NCBI GenBank assembly: GCA_020426325.1
Contig: JAGQQG010000020.1
Location: forward strand, 1 to 64,000
DNA length: 64,000 bases
Direction of reading: 5' to 3'
Source: Planctomycetaceae bacterium
Lineage (GTDB): Bacteria > Planctomycetota > Planctomycetia > Planctomycetales > Planctomycetaceae
Part shown: piece after piece, positions 25,096 through 34,787 of the stretch
Layout of the letters: every line of letters starts with the position of its first letter
How positions within the stretch are numbered: position 1 is the first letter of the stretch
Notes under the pieces: generated by a model
What the model saw: only the letters and a program-made list of their open reading frames with translations
Database searches by the model: none
Told to the model about the DNA's origin: nothing
Made by a program: the position numbers and the translations under genes

Positions 25096-25875
25096 CTACG
25101 CGGCCTTGCGCTCGACGCCGAGGAAGGTGGACTGTTCCTGAATGATGGACGTCGCATCGAACCGGGTGCCGAAGTATTTCGCCTGTGCCAGTGGATCGTT
25201 GAGCACGGTTTTGGCGTCGCCGCTGACAATCACTTCTCCGTCGATAATGATGTTGCTGCGATCGACGATAGTGAGCGTCTCACGTTCTCGGTGGTCCGTA
25301 AGAAGGATGGAGATGCCCTGTGATCGCAGGTCGGCGATGATGTCCTGAATACTGTTGATGGTCACCGGGTCAATTCCAGTAAACGGTTCGTCGAGCAGAA
25401 TGATTCGAGGTCGGCTGGCGAGGCAGCGCGCGATCTCCAGTCGTCGTCGTTCACCGCCCGAGAGTGTCGAGGCGATTTGCTTGCGTTTGGTGGACAGGCC
25501 GAACTGTTCCAGCAACTCGTCGGTCATTCTGAGCCGTTCTTTGCGGCGATGACCGAGGAACTCCAGGATGGCGATGATGTTCTGTTCGACGGACAGTTTG
25601 ACGAAGATGCTGTTATCCTGCGGCAAGTAGCCCATGCCGTGACGTGCCCGCTGGTACATGGGCCAACGAGTGACGTCTTCGCCATTCAGGAAGACAGCTC
25701 CATCCGTGGGAGCGATCAGCCCGCAGGACATCCGGAAGGTTGTGGTCTTGCCTGCTCCGTTGGGGCCAAGCAGCCCGACAATTTCCCCCGGTTCGACGTC
25801 GAACGAGACTCCTCGAACAGCCCGTTTACCGCCGGGATAAACTTTGACGAGGTCCGTGCATTCGAGCAGTGCCAT
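25096..25875 (-). CDS. lptB: LPS-transport ABC ATPase
   Basis: The product is 259 residues with Walker A GPNGAGKTTT (37-46), Q-loop GYLPQDNSIF (82-91), signature LSGGE (138-142), Walker B IILLDEP (158-164) and a switch His in LLTDHRERE. The Q-loop form YLPQD.SIF and the DHRERETL pattern are characteristic of LptB rather than amino-acid transporter ATPases. It powers extraction of lipopolysaccharide from the inner membrane together with LptF/LptG/LptC, none of which lie in the window. It lies 18 bp upstream of the PAP2 gene on the same strand, so the two are likely cotranscribed. Confidence 0.92.
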   Translation of the reverse strand: MALLECTDLVKVYPGGKRAVRGVSFDVEPGEIVGLLGPNGAGKTTTFRMSCGLIAPTDGAVFLNGEDVTRWPMYQRARHGMGYLPQDNSIFVKLSVEQNIIAILEFLGHRRKERLRMTDELLEQFGLSTKRKQIASTLSGGERRRLEIARCLASRPRIILLDEPFTGIDPVTINSIQDIIADLRSQGISILLTDHRERETLTIVDRSNIIIDGEVIVSGDAKTVLNDPLAQAKYFGTRFDATSIIQEQSTFLGVERKAA

Positions 25876-25965
25876 GGAGTCCTCCTTGACTCGTCTGTGT
25901 CTCTCGTGTTGTTTGTGATCGCGGGATCACATGCCGGGCAATCTGCTCAGCGAAGGGAACGATCT

Positions 25966-27789
25966 TTACCTGATGCGATTCATCCGATCAACCTGAGGAT
26001 AGAACGGCACCGAGTATTTGGGGTAGTCGGGCACTTTAACCAGACCTCCGCCGGGCAATGCCGTCTTGTGATAACTCAGGGCATAACCACGACCGTCGTT
26101 CATGAAAGGAACGCCGTGTGGCCAGTAGATCCAGAATGCCTTGCCGACGAGAAATTTTCGTGGGACGCCGACGCCCGTCGACCAGAGGCGGCTGTCACGG
26201 CTGCGGGGACTGTTGTCGCCGAGGGCCAGGTACTCATCTGGACCGAGCACATAGTCGCGCTGGTTCATGTCATCACTGACTTCAGCATATCTGCGTGACC
26301 ACTCAACGGGGTCGTGAAGATAGGCTTGGAGTTCACGCATTTCGCGGTCGAGGCGGTGGTTCCGGCCTTCCTGCATTTCCTCGAAGGTCTTGCGATAGAA
26401 GATGTCCCGTTCGACCTGCAAGTGTGCCACTCGGGCTTTGGCATTCTGGACTGCAATGCCGATCGGTGAGAGATCGCTGTCGATGGCCGTGGGACCGCCG
26501 ACGTCAAAGCGTTGGTAGGAAGCGGCTTCACCGAAATCAATGAGATCATCGTCCACCCACAGGCAGAGCCGATCGTCGACGTTCGCGAAGGAGATGTCCC
26601 ATGAGCCAGCTCCCTGAATCGGTGTGGCTGCTGTGGCCAACTCCTGCTCATCGTCCGGGCTGATCTGGACGTTGACCTGCAGGAGTGTGGCTTGTCCGGT
26701 GCTGGCGTCGATGCGGCAACGATACCAGTACAGCCCGTCGCAAAGCTCAATCTCCACCTTGCTATCTGCGTTCACACCCTCGAGAGTCAGCTCGAAGTTT
26801 GTAGTAAGATCAGCGATCCAGAGCCCGCCAACATCGACCTCACGGGCTGACCCGGCCATCCGACCTCCGCTACCGTAGTAGGCGTTGTATCCGCAGAAAT
26901 CGGTGATCAACTGTGGTCGCGCTTGCACCTGTCGCCCCGTGAGCAGGGCATCCCAGTCATCCGAGGAGGGGATGAAATGTCGATACCGCAGCCAGTGCTT
27001 GTTCCCGTCGGCGGCAGGCCCATCAGGAAGTTCAAACGACCGTGATTCCGCATCTTGCGACCACCCCCCCTTCGTCTCTGTCCAGTCGCCGATCTCGCCC
27101 GCGTCTGACAACTCGACGCCGGCCCACCGCTCCGGATAGCCAGCTTCAAGAATTGCACGGGGAGGAAAGTCGTCGTCGTAGACGGGAATCTGGATCTGCC
27201 GCTGTTTGTCCGGATCAGCCTTGCGCTGGATCTGCTCTCCCTGCGATTCATCCCACGTGTAGATATCACCGTTCCGAATGCGAATCGTCTCGCCGGGAAG
27301 GCCGATCAGTCGTTTGATGTAGTTCGTTTTCGGTTCCTCCGGGAACTTGAACACGAATACATCAAACCGTTCTGGGTCGCCCGTTTCGTAAGGGTACTTC
27401 GTGACCAGGATGCGATCGCCATTGAAGGCCAGATCGTCTTTGATGTCGTTGTTGGGATAACGACAGTTGGGACAGTAGGCCGCCTCAACTCGCGTGTGAG
27501 GGTAAAGTGTCCCGTATTCGTTGTGAACCTCGTCGCTTGCACCGACCACGATCGGGTAACCGCATTGCTCGCAGATCCCTTCCTTGTGCCGACCGTAAAG
27601 CGTCGGAGCCATTGACCCGGTCGGGATGACGAACGCCTCCGCCTCAAACGTGCGAAACAGGAACGCCAGCACGAAGGCAAAGACAATCGACTCGATCGTC
27701 TCACGCCAACTGTCCTGACGTTTGGGTGGCTTGGAGGACTTGTCGTCCGCTTCGTCGGGAGTCGATCGTTTGCCAAACAGGATGGACAT
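25966..27789 (-). CDS. lepB: Signal peptidase I, enlarged, with zinc-ribbon insertion
   Basis: ATG 27789 gives 607 residues; the frame opens upstream only at TTG 27837. One N-terminal membrane helix (about 32-48) precedes IPTGSMAPTL with nucleophile S59. The general base is K159 in YIKRLIGLPGE, and box E is LALGDNSPRSRDSR near the C-terminus. Between Ser and Lys there is an insertion with paired C-x-x-C motifs (C73/C76 and C106/C109), which looks like a zinc ribbon. A further insertion of about 300 residues with a beta-sandwich character lies between the catalytic core and box E. Normal enzymes have 200-320 residues. It cleaves signal peptides at the outer face of the inner membrane. Confidence 0.93.
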   Translation of the reverse strand: MSILFGKRSTPDEADDKSSKPPKRQDSWRETIESIVFAFVLAFLFRTFEAEAFVIPTGSMAPTLYGRHKEGICEQCGYPIVVGASDEVHNEYGTLYPHTRVEAAYCPNCRYPNNDIKDDLAFNGDRILVTKYPYETGDPERFDVFVFKFPEEPKTNYIKRLIGLPGETIRIRNGDIYTWDESQGEQIQRKADPDKQRQIQIPVYDDDFPPRAILEAGYPERWAGVELSDAGEIGDWTETKGGWSQDAESRSFELPDGPAADGNKHWLRYRHFIPSSDDWDALLTGRQVQARPQLITDFCGYNAYYGSGGRMAGSAREVDVGGLWIADLTTNFELTLEGVNADSKVEIELCDGLYWYRCRIDASTGQATLLQVNVQISPDDEQELATAATPIQGAGSWDISFANVDDRLCLWVDDDLIDFGEAASYQRFDVGGPTAIDSDLSPIGIAVQNAKARVAHLQVERDIFYRKTFEEMQEGRNHRLDREMRELQAYLHDPVEWSRRYAEVSDDMNQRDYVLGPDEYLALGDNSPRSRDSRLWSTGVGVPRKFLVGKAFWIYWPHGVPFMNDGRGYALSYHKTALPGGGLVKVPDYPKYSVPFYPQVDRMNRIR

Positions 27790-27989
27790 CAGGGAAGTGG
27801 TTGGGCTGGAGTTTCGTCGATATGGCGGGGGCTGCAAATGAAGAGCGCAGCTGGCAATGGAGTTTCAATACGAATACGAACGAAGATCATGATCCGTTCA
27901 ATCTCAAACGATGCTTTGAGCATTCGTCTCACTGAATCATACGCTTTGAGGGTCCTCTCCGTTGGAGGAGATTGAAACACCCCCAATTC

Positions 27990-29675
27990 TCAGTGAATAT
28001 AGCGAACTCGCGTGAAATCCGGAATGCGGATGTGATGCACCTGACTGCCGATTTGTACCCGCTCCTGCTGAGACGGCAGATGCACAATGAAAGGTTTCCC
28101 GATCAGCAGATTCTGAGGAATCGTGGGCGATTCCCATGAACGGCTGTCGACTGAAACCGGGCTGTTATCTCCCAAGACCATCAGTTCTTCCGCGCCGACT
28201 GTGATCGGATGCTCATGGTTTCCAGCGTCCTTGGGGGTGTAGTACACGTCGCGATACAACTGGAGTTGATTGACGACCAATTCAACTCCCTCTGCCCCGA
28301 TCAGGACAGGTTCGAGAGGCTGCGATCGTGGGACTGCTTTCGCAGCGTATTGCAGGGGAGGGAACAACTCCTGCCCATCAACAGCGACCAGGATTTGCCT
28401 ATCGAAAGTTGACATTTCGATCAGCCCCTCGCCGTTCACCATACTCGACGGCAGTGCAGCAGTGTGGAGGGGGGCGTCAGCATTGTCGACCAGGAGGCGG
28501 GCTTCGTGAGCCTTGAAGTCGAAGACCGTCTCGAACCAATGCCAGCCATCGGTCATACGAATGTGAAACTCGCCGTCACCAGCGACATGCTCGATCTTCG
28601 CCGACAACATCAGATCGTGAACGGGATACGACACACGGGCCGATTGCGGATGGTTATAGCCGTACACGTCCGTGATCTGTCCGATGTGAGACTGCTCGGC
28701 CAATTGCGAGACGGCTGTTTGAAATGCCGCATCATTAGAAGCATTGAGCAGCCGATGCGCCACAAAAGCGGGAAGAACCCCTGTGCAGGAAAGTTTTCTC
28801 GTGATCTCATCAAACGTCAGCGAAGGCTCGAACGAACCTGGGGAACGGCCCGACAAGGGCCAATGCTGGAGATCGACCGACGTTGAGTGATGTCCTCCCC
28901 GACGAATCCAATGGCGATAGGCGAGCCAGTCGATTGACTCTGTTGCCTCTGAACTGCCTGAGTTTGAGTCATAGAGAAAGCGATTTCCATCCGCCTGCCA
29001 CTGCGATTGCAAATCCGTCGTTTCCCAGCGGGGATGCCATTCCTCGTCCAGCGGTTCGAAGTCATTGTCATAAACCCCGATTCGCATGCTGCGTTGAACG
29101 GTCAACGACTTTCGCTGCAGAACGCCGTCGACGACCACATCGCCCTCCATCAGCTCAACCTGCTCACCGGGGAGTCCTGCGACACGTTTGACGTAGGCCT
29201 GATCGGGTTCTGCGGGATGACGAAACACGACCACCTCCCAACGCCTGGGAGACCGGAACTGATAGAAGTGTTTTTGGACCAGTAGCTGATCCCCTTCATT
29301 GCGAGGGACGCTGTTGACGTTGATGCCTGTCAGTCCGCAGTTCGGACAGACGGTCTCCGTTGCCTCGCTCACGCCGATGTCAGTTGACTCGCCCTCAGCG
29401 AGAATTGTGTCATCGATGTCGTAGCGAGTCCCGCGAGAGAAAGCATAGGCACAGTCAGGGCAGACCACCTGTCGGTGAAATCCGAGGAGGCAGGGAGCCA
29501 TCGAACCGGTCGAGATCATGTAGCCTTCGGCGACGAATGCTCGAAACCCGATCACAGCAATCGAGAGAAAGACAATTGCCTCTCCAATCTGCCTAATCGA
29601 ACCAGGCTCTCGTATACGCGCAGGCTCACACACAGTGAGGGGAGCACTCGGGCTTTGATTGGAATTTGCAGTCAT
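27990..29675 (-). CDS. lepB: Second enlarged signal peptidase I paralogue
   Basis: ATG 29675 (561 residues) is chosen over ATG 29702. A perfect TATAAT lies at 29717-29722 on this strand and would place transcription start only about 8 nt before 29702. The layout matches the neighbour: membrane helix (about 31-47), S58 in ISTGSMAPCL, two C-x-x-C pairs (C72/C75 and C110/C113), K163 in YVKRVAGLPGE, a long beta-rich insertion, and LGDNSPVSVDSR near the end. Catalytic residues are intact. Sequence identity to the neighbour looks low outside the motifs, so the duplication is old and the two probably differ in substrate choice. Confidence 0.92.
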   Translation of the reverse strand: MTANSNQSPSAPLTVCEPARIREPGSIRQIGEAIVFLSIAVIGFRAFVAEGYMISTGSMAPCLLGFHRQVVCPDCAYAFSRGTRYDIDDTILAEGESTDIGVSEATETVCPNCGLTGINVNSVPRNEGDQLLVQKHFYQFRSPRRWEVVVFRHPAEPDQAYVKRVAGLPGEQVELMEGDVVVDGVLQRKSLTVQRSMRIGVYDNDFEPLDEEWHPRWETTDLQSQWQADGNRFLYDSNSGSSEATESIDWLAYRHWIRRGGHHSTSVDLQHWPLSGRSPGSFEPSLTFDEITRKLSCTGVLPAFVAHRLLNASNDAAFQTAVSQLAEQSHIGQITDVYGYNHPQSARVSYPVHDLMLSAKIEHVAGDGEFHIRMTDGWHWFETVFDFKAHEARLLVDNADAPLHTAALPSSMVNGEGLIEMSTFDRQILVAVDGQELFPPLQYAAKAVPRSQPLEPVLIGAEGVELVVNQLQLYRDVYYTPKDAGNHEHPITVGAEELMVLGDNSPVSVDSRSWESPTIPQNLLIGKPFIVHLPSQQERVQIGSQVHHIRIPDFTRVRYIH

Positions 29676-29716
29676 GAGCTGCGCAACGAAGACTTCCGAC
29701 ATTTCCGATTGTATCG

Positions 29717-29746
29717 ATTATACAGGTGCTACGGCCTGAGTGGAAA
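29717..29746 (-). promoter_or_regulatory. Promoter of the second signal peptidase gene
   Basis: Read on the minus strand, a perfect TATAAT (29717-29722) lies 18 bp downstream of TTTCCA (29741-29746). It decides the start codon of the gene below it. The divergent gene at 29969 begins about 250 bp away; this gap holds no other feature I can support. Confidence 0.5.
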
Positions 29747-29968
29747 CCCTGTCACTGAAACGAGATTGTGCAGGTCCACTGTCGGGAAAACGTCATTAGT
29801 TGTTTTATGGAGAGTGCTTGCGCACAATGTGTCCTGATGTGTCCGGCGGAGTCGCTTTGAGATTGGCTGGAGGTTCAAGCTCTGATTTGGCCTGTGGCTG
29901 AACGAAATAGGGCTCGATATTCTGCTGAATGGACAATTGGTCGACATCACCGTGCGGAGTCACTTGAG

Positions 29969-31357
29969 ATGACGGAAACATATAAGTTGCGTCGAGAAAA
30001 CGAGGCTCCACGCGAGGAAATCACGTCCAGCGAGGCATCCAAGTCAGCTCGGCTGGTGTCGCTGGATGCCTATCGCGGGTTCATCATGATGATGCTCGCT
30101 GCCAGCGGTTTTGGGATCTATCGCTTTGCTTCGCTGCCGGTAGATGCCCCGGTCTGGCAGACTTGGGATCACGCTTTCTGGGAGGCGTTGGCGTTTCACT
30201 TCGAGCACCCGGCGTGGGAAAGCAAGTTCGGATTGATGGGAGTCTCCTTCTGGGATCTCATTCAGCCAGCCTTCATGTTTATGGTCGGAGTGGCCATGCC
30301 CTTTTCTTATGCGAGGCGGCAGGCACTCGGTGCGAGCGGGCTGAAGCGCCTGGGTCACGCAGTCCTGCGGGCGCTCGTGCTCGTCCTGCTGGGTGTGTTC
30401 CTGTACTCGTTTGGGAATGATCGGACCAACTGGATCTTCCCCAATGTGCTCGCTCAGATCGGTCTGGGATACGTGTTTGCCTACCTGTTGCTCGGGCGAA
30501 AGCCATGGATTCAATGGACAGCGCTCGCAGGCATTCTCGTTGGATACTGGTTCTTCTTCTGGCAGTATTCGCCCCCCCCGGACTACGACTTCGCAGCCGT
30601 CAATGCGAGCGTCGAAGCGGGAGAGGTTTACGAAGGCAAGTTCGCTCCCTGGTCCAAGAACGGCAATGCGGCTCATGCATTCGACGTGTGGTTTCTTAAC
30701 CTGCTGCGGAATCCCAGCGAAGAGGACCTCCAAGCTGCCGGAGCGACGGCTGACTCTGAGTCCTGGACACCGGACTTTCTCCGGAAATGGTTGTTCAACA
30801 ATTCCAAGGTTTTTACGTTCAACGGTGGCGGGTATCAGACGCTGAATTTCGTGCCGTCAATTGCGACCACGCTGCTCGGCATCCTATGTGGACAATTGCT
30901 GATCCGTCGTCGTAAACCATGGAAAACGGTCGGCATCCTGGTCGGAATGGGGGCCGCGTGCATGCTGACCGGTCTTCTGGCTGGCGAGTTTGCCTGTCCA
31001 ATCGTCAAGCGGATCTGGACCCCATCTTGGGTTCTATTCAGCGGAGCCTATGTCATCTGGATGCTGGCCGCTTTCTATGCGGCCTTTGATATCTTGCCGC
31101 TCAAGAAGCTGGCATTCCCATTAGCAGTCGTAGGGATGAACTCGATCGCCATGTATCTGATGGGACAACTCATCAGCGGCTGGGTTGAGACCAACGTTGT
31201 GTCGATTCACTTCACCGGTTTCCTGCAGACCCTGTTCGGCGAAAACGCACTGGATGACGGGATGTACGGGCGACTGATCATGCCCACTGCGCGGTTCGCC
31301 GTGTTCTGGCTGATCGCCTGGTGGATGTACCGTCAGCGGTACTTTGTCCGAATCTGA
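29969..31357 (+). CDS. Polytopic membrane acyltransferase (DUF5009 / heparan-glucosaminide N-acetyltransferase-like)
   Basis: ATG 29969 follows GGAG at 9 bp and gives 462 residues; an in-frame GTG at 29894 is less likely. After a hydrophilic leader the family hallmark RLVSLDAYRGFIMMMLA appears, followed by SFWDLIQPAFMFMVGVAMPFS. About ten membrane helices are visible. The conserved Asp-Arg-Gly and the FDL-like helix are typical of DUF5009/HGSNAT proteins, which transfer acetyl groups across a membrane to sugars. A loop of about 90 residues between helices is unusually hydrophilic. It is divergent from the signal peptidases and convergent with the outer-membrane protein gene, 15 bp away. Confidence 0.88.
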   Translation: MTETYKLRRENEAPREEITSSEASKSARLVSLDAYRGFIMMMLAASGFGIYRFASLPVDAPVWQTWDHAFWEALAFHFEHPAWESKFGLMGVSFWDLIQPAFMFMVGVAMPFSYARRQALGASGLKRLGHAVLRALVLVLLGVFLYSFGNDRTNWIFPNVLAQIGLGYVFAYLLLGRKPWIQWTALAGILVGYWFFFWQYSPPPDYDFAAVNASVEAGEVYEGKFAPWSKNGNAAHAFDVWFLNLLRNPSEEDLQAAGATADSESWTPDFLRKWLFNNSKVFTFNGGGYQTLNFVPSIATTLLGILCGQLLIRRRKPWKTVGILVGMGAACMLTGLLAGEFACPIVKRIWTPSWVLFSGAYVIWMLAAFYAAFDILPLKKLAFPLAVVGMNSIAMYLMGQLISGWVETNVVSIHFTGFLQTLFGENALDDGMYGRLIMPTARFAVFWLIAWWMYRQRYFVRI

Positions 31358-31372
31358 ATCGATGGACAAAGA

Positions 31373-32617
31373 TCAGAATGTCAAGGCTGCCCGGATCATC
31401 GTCGTGTTGCGAGGCTGATAGTTGCCGACGTTAGAGAGATACTCGACTTCGCGGCCGAAGACGTACCCACCTTCGACACGCCAGTCGGATCTGTCGGTGA
31501 ACTTGAATTCGATGCCTGTGATCAGCCGGAAGTCGCGGTATGTCGCGATGTCATTCGTGCCGTTTGTCCGTTCAATGCCCCAACTCCCGCCGCCGAACTC
31601 TCCGGCCACATAGATCCATCGTTCCTGGCTGGGGTCATTGCGAAAGCGATGGGCAAAGCGTGGCCGGGGGATGAGGAGTTCGACTCGATCATCTTGCGTC
31701 GGTGTCCAGACAAGACCCGCGACCGGGAGAGCTGCGACATCCTGTCGATCAAGATAGGCTGCACCGATGGCCAATTGGAGGTCGGGAGACCAGCGGTAGT
31801 AGCCGACAGCGCGTCCAACGATGCGAATGGCATCTCCGGTTGTATTCTGGAAGTCCGTAAACAACCCGGGGGCGATCGCGAATTCTCCCAGCCAGCGATC
31901 GCCGAAGGGCCAGTACATCCTCATTTCGATCGTGACATCGTAGAGTTGAGACGGCAGGTCAGTGCTTCGCGGTCCGTTCAGATTGTGCCAGCCAACTTGA
32001 GGCCTCACTGAGAATGCCTTGAAACGCGGCGACTCAAACACGACGCGCCCCGTGACCGTCGTAAAACCGAGCGAGTTGCCCGATCCTGCAACGTAGGTCG
32101 CATCAAGACTCGTGCTGCTGATCGTTATCCAATCGCACTGTTGTGGTTCAGCGATCGGCTCCTGTGTGGCCACGAGTGGGGGGACCCAGCGAGGTTCAGG
32201 AGAGGTATGGACGAATTCGTCCTCATTTGTGGCTGGGCTTCGGTTGTCGAGCGGATACTGTGTCTGAAGGATGTCGCTCTGTTCCAAGTTCTCGCTCGGC
32301 TCGACCAGACTGGCATGTCCGAACAGCTGGAAATAATCAGGAATCGTCCCGCTTGTGGGGGGATCGATGAATTGCAGGCCCTGTTCTCTGCCCGAGTAAG
32401 AGTCCGGCGTGAGATATTGATAGGCGCCGAATTGGGACGGCGGTAATTGTTCTGCCGTAAGTGCCGTCTCAGGACCGCTGTGGGGAGACGTCGCCTGGCT
32501 GGTGACAGGCGAAAAGGACTCTGCGAACGACGCGCGATCGATGCCAGCGAACCCGATTCCTGCGAGTAAGGCAAGAAGCGTAACGGTCGCGAGGTAAAAT
32601 CGGGATCTACCGATCAT
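31373..32617 (-). CDS. Outer-membrane beta-barrel protein, DUF6268-like
   Basis: The product is 414 residues from ATG 32617. It starts with a signal peptide (FYLATVTLLALLAGIGFAG), followed by about 130 residues of low-complexity Ser/Pro/Thr-rich sequence. From about residue 160 there are alternating amphipathic strands (SLDATYVAGSG, VTGRVVFESPRF, RFIVAG-type turns) ending in the C-terminal phenylalanine IRAALTF that marks many Gram-negative barrel proteins. The strand pattern and the R-x-Y/W-P-F-G-D motif resemble DUF6268 proteins of planctomycetes. The function is unknown; a pore or structural role is a guess. Confidence 0.75.
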   Translation of the reverse strand: MIGRSRFYLATVTLLALLAGIGFAGIDRASFAESFSPVTSQATSPHSGPETALTAEQLPPSQFGAYQYLTPDSYSGREQGLQFIDPPTSGTIPDYFQLFGHASLVEPSENLEQSDILQTQYPLDNRSPATNEDEFVHTSPEPRWVPPLVATQEPIAEPQQCDWITISSTSLDATYVAGSGNSLGFTTVTGRVVFESPRFKAFSVRPQVGWHNLNGPRSTDLPSQLYDVTIEMRMYWPFGDRWLGEFAIAPGLFTDFQNTTGDAIRIVGRAVGYYRWSPDLQLAIGAAYLDRQDVAALPVAGLVWTPTQDDRVELLIPRPRFAHRFRNDPSQERWIYVAGEFGGGSWGIERTNGTNDIATYRDFRLITGIEFKFTDRSDWRVEGGYVFGREVEYLSNVGNYQPRNTTMIRAALTF

Positions 32618-32910
32618 GACCGTTGTCCGGGAATGAGCGCAGAGGTGTTGCTACAGATAAACAGATCGGCGGAATATCAGGAAATCTCCACCATCGTCAA
32701 GTTGCCCTTTTTCTCAACTTGCTTGTGAGTGGGATTAGGCAAAATGGTGTGCGAAGGATTTGTGGCAAGCTGCTGAAATTGCTTGAAAACATCGCTGAAT
32801 ACGCAAGGTCATCGCAGTTTTGGGACACGAAACAATGTGTCTAACCGGTCCCTGCGGCAGTTGAAATTCTTGCAAACCGGGTGAGTCATGCGTTGAATCC
32901 TTGCAGGAAA

Positions 32911-32939
32911 TTGACCGAGCGATCATCGTGACCTATGTT
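32911..32939 (+). promoter_or_regulatory. Candidate sigma70-type promoter for the S41 protease
   Basis: TTGACC (32911-32916), a 17-bp spacer and TATGTT (32934-32939): the best hexamer pair I found in the window. It lies in the 32618-33127 gap, which otherwise shows no gene. It leaves a leader of about 180 nt before ATG 33128. Confidence 0.45.
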
Positions 32940-33127
32940 GAAATGTCGCGTCAATTCGGCACGACTGACACAACATGTGGTCCAGTTATTTAGGTGAAGT
33001 CTTCGCCTGTTTGATCCGAGACGGGGCGGTCAACAATGCAGAGACGGTTGGATTTGTCTTGGCGTCATTCGGACGCAAGCATCAACGGTCTCTCCAAATG
33101 GCGCTGAAAGTGTCCTGGGGGGGAAAC

Positions 33128-34765
33128 ATGGAATTCGCTGGTCGACTGCGTCGCAAGACGTTTCTTTTGGTTTGGGCGGGTTGCTTGACCTGCGTGTTCG
33201 CAGCGGTTTCCGCAGAACCTCAGTCCTCTTCCGATCCGGTCGTTCGCGAGGCGATCCAAACGGGAGTTCGTCTCGAGCAGTCTCGTCAGTGGCGGGATGC
33301 GATTGAACATTACAAGGATGCTGTTAAAGACTGGCCGGAGAATGAGCATCTGCAGTACGGACTGCGCCGGGCGAAATTCCACTTCGGAATCGATCGTCGC
33401 TATTCGGATCTTTCCTTCAAAGATGAACTGCTTTCGCTGTCGACGGCTGAAGCCTTTGCACTATTCGATAGTGTGCTCGATCAGGTTCGTGATCACTATG
33501 TCGATCCGATCACGACAACGTGGTACGTCGCTCATGGAACCGAGAGCTTGTGGCTCAGTCTGGCGAATGAGCGATTCATCGAGCAAAACGCATTTGGTGC
33601 CGATCAGCAGAAGGTTCAGCAGATGCGGGATGAACTTCGAGACAATTACTGGAACAAGCGGCTGCGGTCACGGACCGAAGCTCACAGCATGATCCGGGAA
33701 GTCGCCGATCGGGCAGAACAACTCGTGGGCTTGAGGTCGACCACGGTCATCCTCGAGTATGCCTTCGGTGGCTGCAACGGCCTGGATGATTACAGCAACT
33801 TCCTCACGCCTGATCGCTATCGCGATTTGAACAACAACATTGACGGCGAGTTCGTCGGGATCGGAATTGTCATGGAAGCCGATGAGGGACATGGCATGTC
33901 TCTGGTCGACGTGCTGCCGAACAGTCCGGCATTCGAGAACGGACTGCGGGCCGGCGAGCACATCGTCGCAGTGGACGGACATGACTGCCGTGAGATGACG
34001 ACGGATGAAGCGGCCGGTTTGCTGACGGGTCTCTCCGGCTCTTTTGTGAAACTGGAGATTCAGGACATGCGGACACCTGAGGTTCGGACGGTGGTCTGTC
34101 CCCGACGGGCCGTCAAGGTCGACAGCATCCCGATCGCTGAGATCATCGACGATGAACAAAAGATCGGATACATCCGCATGACGGGTTTCCAGAAGAGCTC
34201 GCCTGATGAGATGGATGCTGCGATGAACCGCCTCGCTCAGCAGGGGATGAAGTCGCTTATTTGGGACTTGCGCGGCAATCCGGGCGGACTGCTTTCCGCA
34301 GCTGTGCATGTGTGTGACCGATTCATTACGGAAGGCCGCATCGTTTCGACTCGCGGTCGTAATGCAGACCAGAATCTGAGCTACTCAGCGAATCGGATCG
34401 GCACTTGGGATATCCCCGTCACGCTAATTATTGACGGTCACAGTGCCAGCGCCAGCGAAATCGTCGCGGGAGCAATTCGTGACCATCATCGTGGCAAGAT
34501 TGTGGGCCGCCAGTCGTTCGGCAAATGGTCTGTGCAGACGATCTATCCCAGCACGTGGCAGACCGGGTTGCGACTGACGACAGCCAAGTTTTACTCCCCG
34601 AATGGAGACAACTGGACTAAGATCGGCATCAAGCCGGACATTGAAGTGACTCTGTCCGAGGACGCACCGGAGCATCGGGGATCAACCGATCTCGACGTCG
34701 AGGGAGATCCGGATATCCAGGCTGCTCTGGGAGTCCTGCGTACTCCTCAGTATTCCCGCCGATGA
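33128..34765 (+). CDS. S41 (C-terminal processing) serine protease with PDZ domain
   Basis: ATG 33128 is preferred because GGGGGGAAA precedes it and a signal peptide follows at once (RRKTFLLVWAGCLTCVFAAVSA), giving 545 residues. ATG 32975 extends the frame by 51 residues without similarity to the family. A TPR-like helical segment (about 35-75) is followed by a helical region, a PDZ domain (about 230-320) with GIGIVMEADEGHGMSLVDV, and the S41 catalytic domain. The latter has RGNPGGLLSAAV and catalytic S439 (GHSASASE), with K466 (QSFGKW). These are the Ser-Lys dyad of CtpA/Prc proteases. It is periplasmic and processes C-termini or degrades tagged proteins. Confidence 0.92.
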   Translation: MEFAGRLRRKTFLLVWAGCLTCVFAAVSAEPQSSSDPVVREAIQTGVRLEQSRQWRDAIEHYKDAVKDWPENEHLQYGLRRAKFHFGIDRRYSDLSFKDELLSLSTAEAFALFDSVLDQVRDHYVDPITTTWYVAHGTESLWLSLANERFIEQNAFGADQQKVQQMRDELRDNYWNKRLRSRTEAHSMIREVADRAEQLVGLRSTTVILEYAFGGCNGLDDYSNFLTPDRYRDLNNNIDGEFVGIGIVMEADEGHGMSLVDVLPNSPAFENGLRAGEHIVAVDGHDCREMTTDEAAGLLTGLSGSFVKLEIQDMRTPEVRTVVCPRRAVKVDSIPIAEIIDDEQKIGYIRMTGFQKSSPDEMDAAMNRLAQQGMKSLIWDLRGNPGGLLSAAVHVCDRFITEGRIVSTRGRNADQNLSYSANRIGTWDIPVTLIIDGHSASASEIVAGAIRDHHRGKIVGRQSFGKWSVQTIYPSTWQTGLRLTTAKFYSPNGDNWTKIGIKPDIEVTLSEDAPEHRGSTDLDVEGDPDIQAALGVLRTPQYSRR

Positions 34766-34787
34766 ACGCTGAACGGACTTTCTGCTG

